A DNA stretch of 30,338 nt. Origin: JBGCDD01 sp045105075 (GTDB lineage: Bacteria; Pseudomonadota; Alphaproteobacteria; Rhodobacterales; Rhodobacteraceae). The stretch lies in contig JBGCDD010000135.1 of assembly GCA_045105075.1 (NCBI GenBank), positions 1 through 30,338 of the forward strand, written 5' to 3'. Shown here piece by piece: positions 13,931-21,722 of the stretch. The notes beneath the pieces are model-generated. The model ran no database searches. It saw only the letters and a program-made list of their open reading frames with translations, and had not been told where the DNA came from. The translations under genes and the position numbers were made by a program. How positions within the stretch are numbered: position 1 is the stretch's first letter; every line of letters starts with the position of its first letter.

Positions 13931-14203
13931 CTAGGCGGCCTGTCGGGTGCACCTCGGCAGCGCCAAGGGGGCCAGATCGATCCGGCCGATGCCGCCTCGC
14001 ATGCGATCCAGTGCGGTCAGCTGGCGCACCGCGTCGCAAATCAGCGCAGCGCGTACGTCCTGCTCTTGCGCATAGGGCGACATATATGCGCTGCAGGCGA
14101 GCGGCACGATTGCATGGCGGGTATAGGCAATAACCGTGGCCAGATGGCACGCTTGGTCACTGCTGTAGTACTGATTTTCAACTTCGATGCGGGTCACATG
14201 CAT
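13931..14203 (-). CDS. Small unrecognised protein, paralogue family member A
   Basis: No known domain is recognised in this 90-residue protein. It starts MHVTRIEVENQYYSSD and contains ACHLATV, VPLAC and a helix with AALICDAVRQLTAL, aligning without large gaps with the protein at 13179-13451 (same length, about one quarter of positions identical or similar by eye). AGGAG lies eight to twelve bases before the ATG at 14203. It is the first of three same-strand genes of nearly equal size, divergent from clpB with a 219-base shared upstream region. There is no secretion signal; four of its residues are Cys (C19, C37, C56, C85). Confidence 0.7.
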   Translation of the reverse strand: MHVTRIEVENQYYSSDQACHLATVIAYTRHAIVPLACSAYMSPYAQEQDVRAALICDAVRQLTALDRMRGGIGRIDLAPLALPRCTRQAA

Positions 14204-14422
14204 AACGTGATACTCCTGAACTGGTTACATCCCAAACGTCGCGCGAATTTCGGATCGGTTTAAGGGGCTTTTTGAAACGCTCTTCCCCGCGATGGTGTTC
14301 ACCCCGTGTTGTGGGTCTTGAACGCCGCGCAAAGCGAACCCACCTATACTGTGAGGCTCAGGTCAGATGTGCTGCCGATGCAGGCATCAAACCACCAGAG
14401 CGCTTGTAAAAGGAGAGACGAG

Positions 14423-17038
14423 ATGGACTTGAACAAGTTCACCGAGCGGGCACGTGGTTTCGTGCAGGCCGCTCAGACAATTGCGATGCGCGATGGCCAT
14501 CAGCGGTTGACCCCCGATCATCTGCTCAAGGCACTGATGGACGATGATCAAGGACTTGCCAGCAATCTGATCACCAAAGCAGGCGGCGCGCCTGCGCGGG
14601 TGGTTGACCATTTGGAAACCAGCCTGAAGAAAATGCCAAAAGTCAGTGGCGACGCGGGGCAGGTCTATCTGGACAGTGCCACCGGCAAAGTCATCGCCGA
14701 GGCCGAGACACTGGCGCGAAAAGCGGGCGACAGTTTTGTGCCGGTTGAGCGGCTGTTGATGGCGCTGTGTATGGTCAAATCGGCAGCCAAAGACGCGCTG
14801 GATGCCGGTGCGGTCAGCGCGCAAAAGCTGAACGAGGCGATCAACGACATTCGCAAGGGACGCACAGCCGACAGTGCTTCGGCGGAAGAGGGTTATGACG
14901 CGCTCAAGAAATACGCTCATGACCTGACCGAAGCGGCGCGCAACGGCAAAATCGACCCAATCATTGGCCGCGACGAAGAAATCCGCCGGGCGATGCAGGT
15001 GTTGTCACGGCGCACCAAAAACAACCCGGTGCTGATCGGCGAACCCGGCGTGGGCAAGACCGCGATTGCCGAAGGTCTGGCGCTGCGCATCGTCAATGGA
15101 GATGTGCCCGAATCGCTGCGTGACAAGCAATTGCAAGCGCTCGATATGGGCGCGCTGATCGCGGGCGCGAAGTATCGCGGTGAATTTGAAGAGCGCCTCA
15201 AAGCGGTTTTGACCGAAGTGACCGAAGCTGCAGGCGACATCATTCTGTTTATCGACGAAATGCACACGCTTGTGGGCGCGGGCAAATCCGACGGCGCGAT
15301 GGACGCGGCCAACCTGATCAAACCGGCGCTCGCGCGGGGTGAATTGCACTGCGTTGGCGCAACCACGCTGGATGAATACCGCAAATACGTCGAAAAAGAC
15401 GCGGCTTTGGCGCGCCGGTTCCAGCCGGTTGTGATTTCCGAACCCACGGTCGAGGACACCATTTCGATCCTGCGCGGAATCAAAGAGAAATACGAACTGC
15501 ACCATGGTGTGCGCATTTCCGATTCGGCGCTGGTGTCGGCGGCGACCTTGTCGCACCGCTATATCACCGACCGTTTTCTGCCCGACAAAGCGATCGATCT
15601 GATGGACGAAGCCGCCAGCCGGTTGCGCATGGAGGTCGACAGCAAACCCGAAGAGCTCGACGCGCTGGACCGCGAGATCCTGCAAAAGCAGATCGAGGCC
15701 GAAGCGCTGCGACTTGAGGATGACACGGCCTCGCGTGATCGTCTTGAAACGCTGGAAAAGGATCTGTCGGATCTTCAGGAACGCAGCGCCGGGATGACCG
15801 CACAGTGGCAATCGGAACGCGATAAATTGGCCGGAGCGCGCGATTTGAAAGAATTGCTCGACCGGGCGCGCGCGGATCTGGATATGGCCAAGCGCGACGG
15901 CAATCTGGCCCGCGCGGGCGAGCTGTCTTATGGTGTGATCCCGGAGCTGGAACGCAAATTGGGCGAGGCGGAAGGCGCGGAAACCGAAATCATGGTGGCC
16001 GAAGCCGTGCGCCCGGAACAGATCGCGGGAGTGGTCGAGCGCTGGACCGGGATTCCCGTGGCCAAAATGCTGGAAGGCGAGCGTGAGAAACTGCTGCGCA
16101 TGGAAGACGAACTGCACCGCCGGGTGATCGGTCAGAACAGCGCGGTCAAGGCAGTGTCCAACGCGGTGCGCCGTGCACGGGCGGGTCTGAATGACGAAGG
16201 TCGCCCGCTTGGCAGTTTCCTGTTCTTGGGGCCAACCGGCGTTGGCAAAACTGAACTGACCAAGGCCGTGGCCGAATTCCTGTTTGACGATGACAGTGCG
16301 ATGGTGCGTATCGACATGTCGGAATTCATGGAAAAGCACGCGGTGGCGCGGCTGATCGGGGCGCCTCCGGGCTATGTTGGCTACGACGAGGGCGGGGTAC
16401 TGACCGAAGCGGTGCGGCGACGTCCCTATCAGGTTGTCCTGTTTGACGAGGTCGAAAAGGCGCACCCCGATGTGTTCAACGTGCTGCTTCAGGTGCTGGA
16501 TGACGGTGTGTTGACCGATGGTCAGGGTCGCACGGTCGACTTCAAGCAAACGCTGATCGTGCTGACCTCGAACCTTGGGGCGCAGGCGCTCAGCCAGTTG
16601 CCCGATGGCGCCGATGCTGGCGATGCGCGGCGTGACGTAATGGATGCGGTGCGGGCGCATTTCCGCCCCGAATTCCTGAACCGGTTGGACGAGACCATCA
16701 TTTTTGACCGCCTCGCGCGCAAGGACATGGATGGCATTGTCGATATTCAGCTGGGGCGTTTGGCCAAACGTCTGGCCAGTCGTAAGATCACGCTGGACTT
16801 GGACACAGATGCACGCACCTGGCTGGCGGATGAAGGCTATGATCCGGTGTTTGGCGCGCGTCCGTTGAAACGGGTGATCCAGCGCGCTTTGCAGGATCCG
16901 TTGGCGGAAATGCTGTTGTCCGGCGACGTTGGCGACGGCGCCACATTGCCGGTCAGCGCCGGGCCTGATGGGCTGGAGATCAACGACCGCATCGCCGCCT
17001 CGGCTCAGGTGCCGCCCAATGATGCGGTGGTGCATTAA
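14423..17038 (+). CDS. clpB: ATP-dependent protein disaggregase ClpB
   Basis: The 871-residue protein is a full-length Hsp100 disaggregase that works with DnaK to rescue aggregated proteins in the cytoplasm. Domains in order are the N domain (about 1-145, starting NKFTERARGFVQAAQ), first AAA module with Walker A GEPGVGKT (206-213) and Walker B ILFIDE (274-279), the coiled-coil M domain (about 395-520, Glu/Arg/Leu rich), and the second AAA module with Walker A GPTGVGKT near residue 603 and the pore segment GYVGYDEGG. The ATG at 14423 follows AGGAG by seven bases; an upstream in-frame start near 14306 is rejected because it adds an unconserved leader. A canonical heat-shock promoter was not found. 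Confidence 0.97.
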   Translation: MDLNKFTERARGFVQAAQTIAMRDGHQRLTPDHLLKALMDDDQGLASNLITKAGGAPARVVDHLETSLKKMPKVSGDAGQVYLDSATGKVIAEAETLARKAGDSFVPVERLLMALCMVKSAAKDALDAGAVSAQKLNEAINDIRKGRTADSASAEEGYDALKKYAHDLTEAARNGKIDPIIGRDEEIRRAMQVLSRRTKNNPVLIGEPGVGKTAIAEGLALRIVNGDVPESLRDKQLQALDMGALIAGAKYRGEFEERLKAVLTEVTEAAGDIILFIDEMHTLVGAGKSDGAMDAANLIKPALARGELHCVGATTLDEYRKYVEKDAALARRFQPVVISEPTVEDTISILRGIKEKYELHHGVRISDSALVSAATLSHRYITDRFLPDKAIDLMDEAASRLRMEVDSKPEELDALDREILQKQIEAEALRLEDDTASRDRLETLEKDLSDLQERSAGMTAQWQSERDKLAGARDLKELLDRARADLDMAKRDGNLARAGELSYGVIPELERKLGEAEGAETEIMVAEAVRPEQIAGVVERWTGIPVAKMLEGEREKLLRMEDELHRRVIGQNSAVKAVSNAVRRARAGLNDEGRPLGSFLFLGPTGVGKTELTKAVAEFLFDDDSAMVRIDMSEFMEKHAVARLIGAPPGYVGYDEGGVLTEAVRRRPYQVVLFDEVEKAHPDVFNVLLQVLDDGVLTDGQGRTVDFKQTLIVLTSNLGAQALSQLPDGADAGDARRDVMDAVRAHFRPEFLNRLDETIIFDRLARKDMDGIVDIQLGRLAKRLASRKITLDLDTDARTWLADEGYDPVFGARPLKRVIQRALQDPLAEMLLSGDVGDGATLPVSAGPDGLEINDRIAASAQVPPNDAVVH

Positions 17039-17040
17039 CG

Positions 17041-17078
17041 AAAAACACCGCCCCCCGGATGCAACACCGGGGGGCGGT
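17041..17078. terminator. Shared terminator between clpB and the fasciclin gene
   Basis: ACCGCCCCCCGG (17047-17058) and CCGGGGGGCGGT (17067-17078) form a perfect 12-base stem with an eight-base loop. On the minus strand it is followed by GTTTTT, a good terminator for the fasciclin gene. On the plus strand it has no T run but probably also stops clpB transcription. Confidence 0.75.
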
Positions 17079-17086
17079 CGGCTGGT

Positions 17087-17569
17087 TTAGCTTGCTGGCA
17101 AAATGACTTTGTCGATCACATGGATGACGCCATTTGTGGCCTCGATATCGGCGGCGGTGACATTGGCGTCATTCACCATCACACCATTGTCCAGATCGAT
17201 CATGATGTTGGAGCCCTGAACGGTGGCCGCGCTCATGTCGTCGGTCAAATCAGTGCTCATCACTTTGCCCGCCACCACGTGATAGGTCAGCACAGCGATC
17301 AGCTGATCCTTGTTTTCCGGCTTGAGCAAGGTTTCGACGGTGCCCTCTGGCAACGCGGCAAAGGCGGCGTCTGTGGGCGCGAAAACGGTGAACGGGCCTT
17401 CGCTTTTCAGCGTGTCGACCAGATCGGCGGCGGTGACAGCAGCCACCAATGTGCCAAATGTGCCTGCGCCAACGGCGGTGTCGACGATGTCTTTGGCGTG
17501 CCCCCCGGCAAGGGCAGACGTGCTCATCAAAAGCGAAGCGGTCAGGGCATAAACAGTTGTGCGAAACAT
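17087..17569 (-). CDS. Secreted fasciclin (FAS1) domain protein
   Basis: The 160-residue precursor has a signal peptide (residues 1-24, MFRTTVYALTASLL then STSALA-GG) and one FAS1 domain covering the rest. Typical FAS1 features are FGTLVAAV, the H1 block FTVFAPTDAAFAALP, LTYHVVAGKV and the C-terminal NGVIHVIDKVILP. It would act in the periplasm or outside the cell, possibly in adhesion or envelope stress, though bacterial FAS1 proteins are poorly understood. The start at 17569 has AAGGA upstream and fits the signal peptide; longer frames do not. An ECF-sigma-like promoter lies 48 bases upstream, and a T-run terminator follows. Twin convergent clpB is the downstream neighbour. Confidence 0.92.
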   Translation of the reverse strand: MFRTTVYALTASLLMSTSALAGGHAKDIVDTAVGAGTFGTLVAAVTAADLVDTLKSEGPFTVFAPTDAAFAALPEGTVETLLKPENKDQLIAVLTYHVVAGKVMSTDLTDDMSAATVQGSNIMIDLDNGVMVNDANVTAADIEATNGVIHVIDKVILPAS

Positions 17570-17901
17570 GGGTTTTATCCTTGTGTTTGGTTGCTGTGCC
17601 AATGGTATTGACGTGAAGGTTACGCCGCCTGGATCGGTCTGGATCAGAGGGGAAATCCGCCGCTGCGGTTTGACAAAAACCACATCGCGCCTAAGCCCGA
17701 CCTTGCCGGGGTTTCAACTGAAATCTTTGTCAATTCGCGCCAGAATTTCGTGAGGATTCAAAGGCTCAGGTGGCAAGTTTTGCGTATTTTTCGGGATCTG
17801 CTGAACAGGCCAATCCGCGGTGATTTTGCCACGGGAGGCGGCGAAACTCTGTTCATTGCGCCACGCGACGCTATGGTTTTGCCTATCAACAGGAGAACAT
17901 G
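17570..17901. other. Intergenic region between fasciclin and CDGSH genes
   Basis: About 330 bases between divergent genes. The left part holds the ECF-like promoter of the fasciclin gene; the right end holds the AGGAG ribosome binding site of the CDGSH gene at 17891-17895. The middle has no recognisable gene, and no convincing standard promoter for the CDGSH gene was found. Confidence 0.5.
17618..17646 (-). promoter_or_regulatory. Possible RpoE-type (ECF11-like) promoter of the fasciclin gene
   Basis: On the minus strand TGATCC (17646-17641) and TAACC (17622-17618) are spaced by 18 bases. The -35 part equals the TGATCC of the Rhodobacter sphaeroides singlet-oxygen sigma factor RpoE and the -10 resembles its TAAGA. 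The -10 ends 48 bases before the ATG, a normal leader length. Confidence 0.35.
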
Positions 17902-18144
17902 ATGTCAGACGCCCCAAAAATCGCTCAAAAAGCGCCCTATCCGGTCGAGGTCGAAGCCGGGAAATCCTATTTCTGGTGCTCTTGCGGGCAATCCGCGAAC
18001 CAGCCGTTTTGTGATGGCAGCCACAAGGGGTCGGACTTTAACCCGGTCAAGTTCACCGCAGAGGAGGACAAGAAAGTGTTCTTTTGCGGCTGCAAGGCCA
18101 GCGCCAACACACCGATGTGCGACGGCAGCCATTCAAAGCTCTGA
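17902..18144 (+). CDS. Twin CDGSH iron-sulfur domain protein
   Basis: This 80-residue protein has two CDGSH motifs: WCSCGQS followed by PFCDGSH (first half) and FCGCKAS followed by PMCDGSH (second half). Each C-X-C-X-C-H set holds a [2Fe-2S] cluster with three Cys and one His. Such proteins are linked to redox sensing and iron-sulfur handling; bacterial ones are cytoplasmic and mostly uncharacterised. Two adjacent ATGs are possible (17899 and 17902); the second lies six bases from AGGAG and gives the common MSD start, so it is preferred. The gene ends two bases before the convergent DUF6455 gene, leaving no room for separate terminators. Confidence 0.93.
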   Translation: MSDAPKIAQKAPYPVEVEAGKSYFWCSCGQSANQPFCDGSHKGSDFNPVKFTAEEDKKVFFCGCKASANTPMCDGSHSKL

Positions 18145-18146
18145 TC

Positions 18147-18401
18147 TTAGGGTTTGAGCTTGGTTAGAAGATCGCTGTTGCGACAATAACTTGGCGTGGC
18201 GTCGCCAGCCCCGGCGGCCGCGCCGAGCCACTTCGCACAATACCCGGGATCGGAACAATTGGCGCATTGCACCACTCCGTCTGCCAGGTCGTCCATCGAC
18301 AACTGGCCCGTCAATGTTGCCTCTTGCAAGTCAATGCCCAGTGTTTCGGCCATCGTGTCAAACAGGTCGGCGTGGTGCTTTAGTTTGCTTTGGGTGTGCA
18401 T
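18147..18401 (-). CDS. DUF6455 family protein
   Basis: The 84-residue protein fits DUF6455, a small family I know mostly from Rhodobacteraceae. It has HADLFDTMAETLGIDL, the QLSMDDLADGVVQC helix and a conserved cysteine set in CANCSDPGYC and SYCRNSDLL. The cysteines suggest a metal or iron-sulfur site, but no function is known to me. The ATG at 18401 has GGAG eight bases upstream; a TTG start at 18476 would add an Arg-rich leader that overlaps the next gene and is rejected. Upstream, the IMPACT-family gene ends about 70 bases away on the same strand. Confidence 0.8.
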   Translation of the reverse strand: MHTQSKLKHHADLFDTMAETLGIDLQEATLTGQLSMDDLADGVVQCANCSDPGYCAKWLGAAAGAGDATPSYCRNSDLLTKLKP

Positions 18402-18472
18402 CAGGTTGGCTCCGGCTTTGCGACGATTCCCGGCCAGCCTAGCCAAACCGGGGCCGCGCGCTTTGCGCCAGA

Positions 18473-18826
18473 TCAAGGTGCGATGTGATCAAGGTAAAGC
18501 CGGGTGCAGGTTTTCACGTGGCGAAACCGATCCCCACCCAGTTTTTTGCCGCCATACCAGCGCGTGACAATGACCATATGGGCGCCAAGCCCTTCACGTT
18601 CGAGCATTTGCAAGATCACCATCGCCGCGCCGGATTCGCCGTCATCAGCCTTGAGCGCGCCACCCGGCAAAACCGCCGCCCAGCTGTTGTGGGTGGCCTT
18701 GGCAAAAGCCTTGTCGGTTTTCAAACTGGCCAGGGTCGCGTCAACGTCGGCACGCGATGACACTGGCGCCCCTGTGACCGCATAGCGCGAACCGCGATCG
18801 CTTAGCACAACGCCAAGGCGGATCAT
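18473..18826 (-). CDS. IMPACT/YigZ (UPF0029) family protein
   Basis: The 117-residue protein consists of the N-terminal IMPACT (UPF0029) domain: ATHNSWAAVL, the DDGESGAAM block with the conserved acidic and Gly residues, and IVTRWYGGKKLGGDRF. In YigZ this is joined to a second domain; here only the first is present. IMPACT proteins in eukaryotes regulate the eIF2 kinase GCN2; the role in bacteria is unclear. The start overlaps the stop of the M48 protease gene (TGATG), with a GTG three bases earlier as an alternative, so the two are translationally coupled. Confidence 0.85.
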   Translation of the reverse strand: MIRLGVVLSDRGSRYAVTGAPVSSRADVDATLASLKTDKAFAKATHNSWAAVLPGGALKADDGESGAAMVILQMLEREGLGAHMVIVTRWYGGKKLGGDRFRHVKTCTRLYLDHIAP

Positions 18827-19527
18827 CACCCCGACGCCGCCACACGGCGCGCAGCACGGCGCACCACATCAACCCGTGCCGCGTTAGGCGGATGGGTGCC
18901 CAGGAACCGATCACCGGGGTCCGGAATACGGGTAAAGAACTCGGCTCCGATCAACGGATTGAACCCGGCGCGGTAGGTGATGACGGTGCCCAGATCGTCG
19001 GCTTCCAGCTCGAAGTCCTTGGAATAGCTGCGCGCACCCACCTTTGCACCCAGTTCCAGCGCATTTTGCACATCGCCGGGCGAACCACCGGTCAGTGTGG
19101 CAAGACCGGCGAACACCGCCGCACCTGCTTCGGCATTGCGCCGTTGCCGCGCCAGATGGCCCTGAATGTGATGCGCGGCTTCATGGCCCATCACAAAGGC
19201 CAGCTCGTCTGCGTTGCGCGCGGTGGCGATCAGCCCGATGGTGAATGTGATGACCGGGCGCCCCTGTTCATCTTCGCTTTGAAAGGCGTTGGGCTCGGCA
19301 TTTCGCCGCCTGTCCACGGCAATCAGAAAATCGCAATTGATGTCTTTGGTGCGCCGGCGACATTCGTATTCTGCCACTGGTTCCACAGCGGCCACAACCT
19401 GAGCAAAACTGCGCGCGGCCTCTTGCGGGCTCATCCTTGGCGTTGTGGTGGTTTGCGGTGCTTCTACGGCCACAGGCACATCACAAGCGGCCAAAAGCGT
19501 CACAAAAAGCACGATGAACTTGCGCAT
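18826..19527 (-). CDS. M48 family metalloprotease, lipoprotein
   Basis: The 233-residue precursor has a lipoprotein signal (MRKFIVLFVTLLAAC, lipobox LAAC with Cys15) and an M48 zinc protease domain. The zinc site is HEAAH (H115, E116, H119) with the third ligand in FELEADDLG (E173). Further on, GTHPPNAARVD is the conserved M48 C-terminal block with its Asn/Pro pattern. The protein is expected to be anchored in the envelope and to cut damaged periplasmic or outer-membrane proteins, as BepA and LoiP do in E. coli, though it lacks BepA's TPR repeats. It overlaps the IMPACT-family gene downstream. Confidence 0.92.
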   Translation of the reverse strand: MRKFIVLFVTLLAACDVPVAVEAPQTTTTPRMSPQEAARSFAQVVAAVEPVAEYECRRRTKDINCDFLIAVDRRRNAEPNAFQSEDEQGRPVITFTIGLIATARNADELAFVMGHEAAHHIQGHLARQRRNAEAGAAVFAGLATLTGGSPGDVQNALELGAKVGARSYSKDFELEADDLGTVITYRAGFNPLIGAEFFTRIPDPGDRFLGTHPPNAARVDVVRRAARRVAASG

Positions 19528-19660
19528 GTCTGGCCTCGGATCTGAGCAGTTGGCTTTGATTTATCACACTGTGCCCGGCCCGCCAGTGCGGATCACCCAA
19601 GCGTGACACAGCTTGGGCCGAACGCTTGCCAAAAATCCAGCCCCAAGGCAAACTGCGGGT

Positions 19661-19894
19661 ATGTTTACAATTGAACACGAATTTGATGCGACGGTCATCA
19701 CCTTGGTGGATGACGGCGCAAAGCCGCTGCAGGAAGACGTGATCATCAACAGCTTTGCTGAGTGTATCACGATCGAGCAGCTGGATCCGCGCACCGATAC
19801 GGTGGTGCGCATCACGTTGTCGCCCTCGCAACTGCGCGATCTGGGTGCGGCGCTGGATTTGCCCGAAGGTGTGTATCAGATCGCCCAAGATTAG
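19661..19894 (+). CDS. Small protein of unknown function
   Basis: I do not recognise this 77-residue acidic protein. It begins MFTIEHEFDATVITLVDD and has two short beta segments, then a C-terminal part with RITLSPSQLRDLGAAL and a PEGVYQI end. There is no signal peptide, membrane segment or cysteine cluster besides one Cys. The frame and regular strand pattern suggest a real conserved small protein. The ribosome binding site is weak (AAGGCAA well upstream). It is divergent from the M48 protease gene and followed by the deacetylase gene 76 bases later. Confidence 0.65.
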   Translation: MFTIEHEFDATVITLVDDGAKPLQEDVIINSFAECITIEQLDPRTDTVVRITLSPSQLRDLGAALDLPEGVYQIAQD

Positions 19895-19970
19895 CGCCCC
19901 CACAGCCTCAGCGATGGACTTTGCGGCCCGCTCCAATAACACTGCGCAAAAGACAATGGCGGAGATCGAT

Positions 19971-21074
19971 GTGACGACAGGGTTTTTCTGGGACGAGAGG
20001 TGTTTTTGGCATGCGGGTGGCAACTATGCCGCGACCTTGCCGATTGGTGGTTTGGTGCAGCCTTTGGCGGCGGGGGGCTTGCCGGAAAGCCCTGAAACCA
20101 AGCGGCGGGTCAAAAATCTGATGGACGTGACCGGGTTGACCGGCGAATTGGCCAGTCAGTCCGCACCCGAGGCCGATTGGGCAGATCTGGCGCGGGTTCA
20201 TCCCGAAAGCTATTTGCGCGCGTTCAAGGACATGTCGGATGCCGGCGGTGGCGAGTTGGGGCGCAGAACGCCCTTTGCCGCCGGTGGGTTTGAGATTGCG
20301 GCGCTGTCGGCCGGCCTGTCGGTGGCCGCGGTCGAGGCGGTGTTGCGCGGTGATCTGAGCAATGCCTACGCCCTGTCGCGCCCGCCCGGACATCACTGTT
20401 TGCCGGATTTTCCCAACGGGTTCTGCCTTTTGGCCAATATCGCCATCGCCATTGAAACCGCCAAAGCGCGCCATGGTTTGGGCCGCGTGGCGGTTGTCGA
20501 TTGGGATGTGCATCACGGCAATGGCACCGAAGGCATTTTCTATGACCGCAACGACGTGCTGAGTATTTCGATCCATCAGGACGGCAATTATCCAATTGAT
20601 ACCGGCGCTGCGACAGATCGTGGGACCGGCGCCGGGCAGGGGTTCAACATGAACATCCCGCTGCCACCTGGTTCGGGGCACACGGCTTACATGGCGGTGA
20701 TGGATGAAATCGTTGTGCCTGCACTAGAGCGCTTCAAGCCGGAAATGATCATCGTGGCCTGTGGGTTTGATGCATCGGCCTTTGATCCGCTGGCGCAGAT
20801 GCTGGCCACCGCCGATACGTTCGCGCAGATGACCCAACGGTTGAAAACCGCCGCCGAGGCCCTGTGTCAGGGCCGGTTGGTGTTGGTGCACGAAGGTGGA
20901 TATTCCGAGGTTTATGTGCCGTTTTGCGCCCATGCGACGATCCAGACATTGGCGGGCAGTGCGATCCATGCGCCTGATCCACTGGCCGAGAATTTCAAAT
21001 CGCGCCAGCCTTCGCCGCGCTTTGACAGCTTTTTGCGCGATGTCGTGCGTGATCTGGCACAAGAGTTGATCTGA
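19971..21074 (+). CDS. Histone deacetylase family (class II HDAC-like) protein
   Basis: The 367-residue protein is a zinc-dependent deacetylase of the HDAC/acetylpolyamine amidohydrolase family. The charge-relay pair H141-H142 is in RPPGHHCLPDF, zinc ligands are D179 and H181 in DWDVHHGNGTEG and D267 in GFDASAFDP, and the transition-state Tyr is in HEGGYSE. It would remove acetyl groups from a protein lysine, polyamine or metabolite in the cytoplasm. The GTG at 19971 is chosen because GGAG sits six bases upstream and the product then starts MTTGFFWDER, a typical family start; ATGs at 19914 and 19956 have no ribosome binding site. The nitroreductase gene follows 69 bases later. Confidence 0.9.
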   Translation: MTTGFFWDERCFWHAGGNYAATLPIGGLVQPLAAGGLPESPETKRRVKNLMDVTGLTGELASQSAPEADWADLARVHPESYLRAFKDMSDAGGGELGRRTPFAAGGFEIAALSAGLSVAAVEAVLRGDLSNAYALSRPPGHHCLPDFPNGFCLLANIAIAIETAKARHGLGRVAVVDWDVHHGNGTEGIFYDRNDVLSISIHQDGNYPIDTGAATDRGTGAGQGFNMNIPLPPGSGHTAYMAVMDEIVVPALERFKPEMIIVACGFDASAFDPLAQMLATADTFAQMTQRLKTAAEALCQGRLVLVHEGGYSEVYVPFCAHATIQTLAGSAIHAPDPLAENFKSRQPSPRFDSFLRDVVRDLAQELI

Positions 21075-21124
21075 GCGTTGATCCTTGACATCGCGGCGTG
21101 GCAGACCGACATAGAAAGACGTTA

Positions 21125-21143
21125 ATGTAAAAAGGCTTTACAT
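21125..21143. promoter_or_regulatory. Perfect inverted repeat just before the nitroreductase start
   Basis: ATGTAAA (21125-21131) and TTTACAT (21137-21143) are perfect 7-base inverted halves with a five-base spacer, ending directly at the ATG at 21144. The repeat includes AAAAGG, the only possible ribosome binding site. It may be an operator or a translation-blocking hairpin. No known regulator was matched with confidence. Confidence 0.55.
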
Positions 21144-21722
21144 ATGCCCGATCCAAACCCCGCAGCGCTTGATTTCTTGCTGAACCGCCGGTCACGTCCG
21201 GCCAAAACGCTGGACGCGCCGGTGCCCAGTCGCGCGCAGCTTGACCCGATCCTGACCGCCGCCGCCCGCAGCCCTGACCATGGAAAACTGGAACCATGGC
21301 GCTTTATCGTGCTGGAACGTCCGGCCATGTCGCGGTTGTCCGACCTGGTGCAGCGTCGCGGCGAGGCGTTGGGCAAGTCGGCCGAGGATATTGTCAAAGG
21401 GCGCAGTCAATTTGATCAGGGCAATCTGGCCGTGGTTGTGGTTGAGGTGCAAAAGCCGTCGGAAAAAATCCCGGCAGTTGAGCAAAGCTATTCTGCGGGT
21501 GCGGTGTGCCTGGCGATGCTGAATGCGGCTTTGGCGTCGGGGTGGGGTGCCAATTGGTTGTCGGGCTGGCCCAGCCACGACGTTGCTTTTGGCCAAGAGG
21601 GGTTGGGACTTGCGCCCCATGAGCGCATCGCCGGTCTGATCCATATTGGCACCGAACGCACCGCACCTGCCGACCGCCCGCGCCCGGATGTGGCCGCGCT
21701 GACCAGTTGGGTTGCGACATGA
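21144..21722 (+). CDS. Nitroreductase family protein (YdjA-like)
   Basis: The 192-residue protein is an FMN-dependent nitroreductase of the small YdjA type. It has the N-terminal LNRRSRPAK phosphate-binding segment, the SPDHGKLEPWRF block that contacts FMN, a central VVVVEVQ strand and YSAGAVCLAMLNAA helix, and GLIHIGT near the C terminus. It would reduce nitro compounds, quinones or an unknown metabolite using NAD(P)H. The ATG at 21144 directly follows a perfect inverted repeat, which suggests tight control. Its stop overlaps the start of the membrane protein gene by four bases (ATGA). Confidence 0.9.
   Translation: MPDPNPAALDFLLNRRSRPAKTLDAPVPSRAQLDPILTAAARSPDHGKLEPWRFIVLERPAMSRLSDLVQRRGEALGKSAEDIVKGRSQFDQGNLAVVVVEVQKPSEKIPAVEQSYSAGAVCLAMLNAALASGWGANWLSGWPSHDVAFGQEGLGLAPHERIAGLIHIGTERTAPADRPRPDVAALTSWVAT

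Noticed and set aside
14317..14347. RpoH promoter for clpB
   Set aside because: The CTTG and CCTAT elements are 22 bases apart, outside the spacing expected for this sigma factor.
15005..17035. 676-codon minus-strand open frame opposite clpB
   Set aside because: clpB is unmistakable on the other strand, and the antisense product has the unusual His/Arg/Gln/Phe composition of a shadow frame.
17714..17917. 67-codon minus-strand frame in the fasciclin-CDGSH gap
   Set aside because: No ribosome binding site or recognisable motif, and it overlaps the start region of the CDGSH gene.
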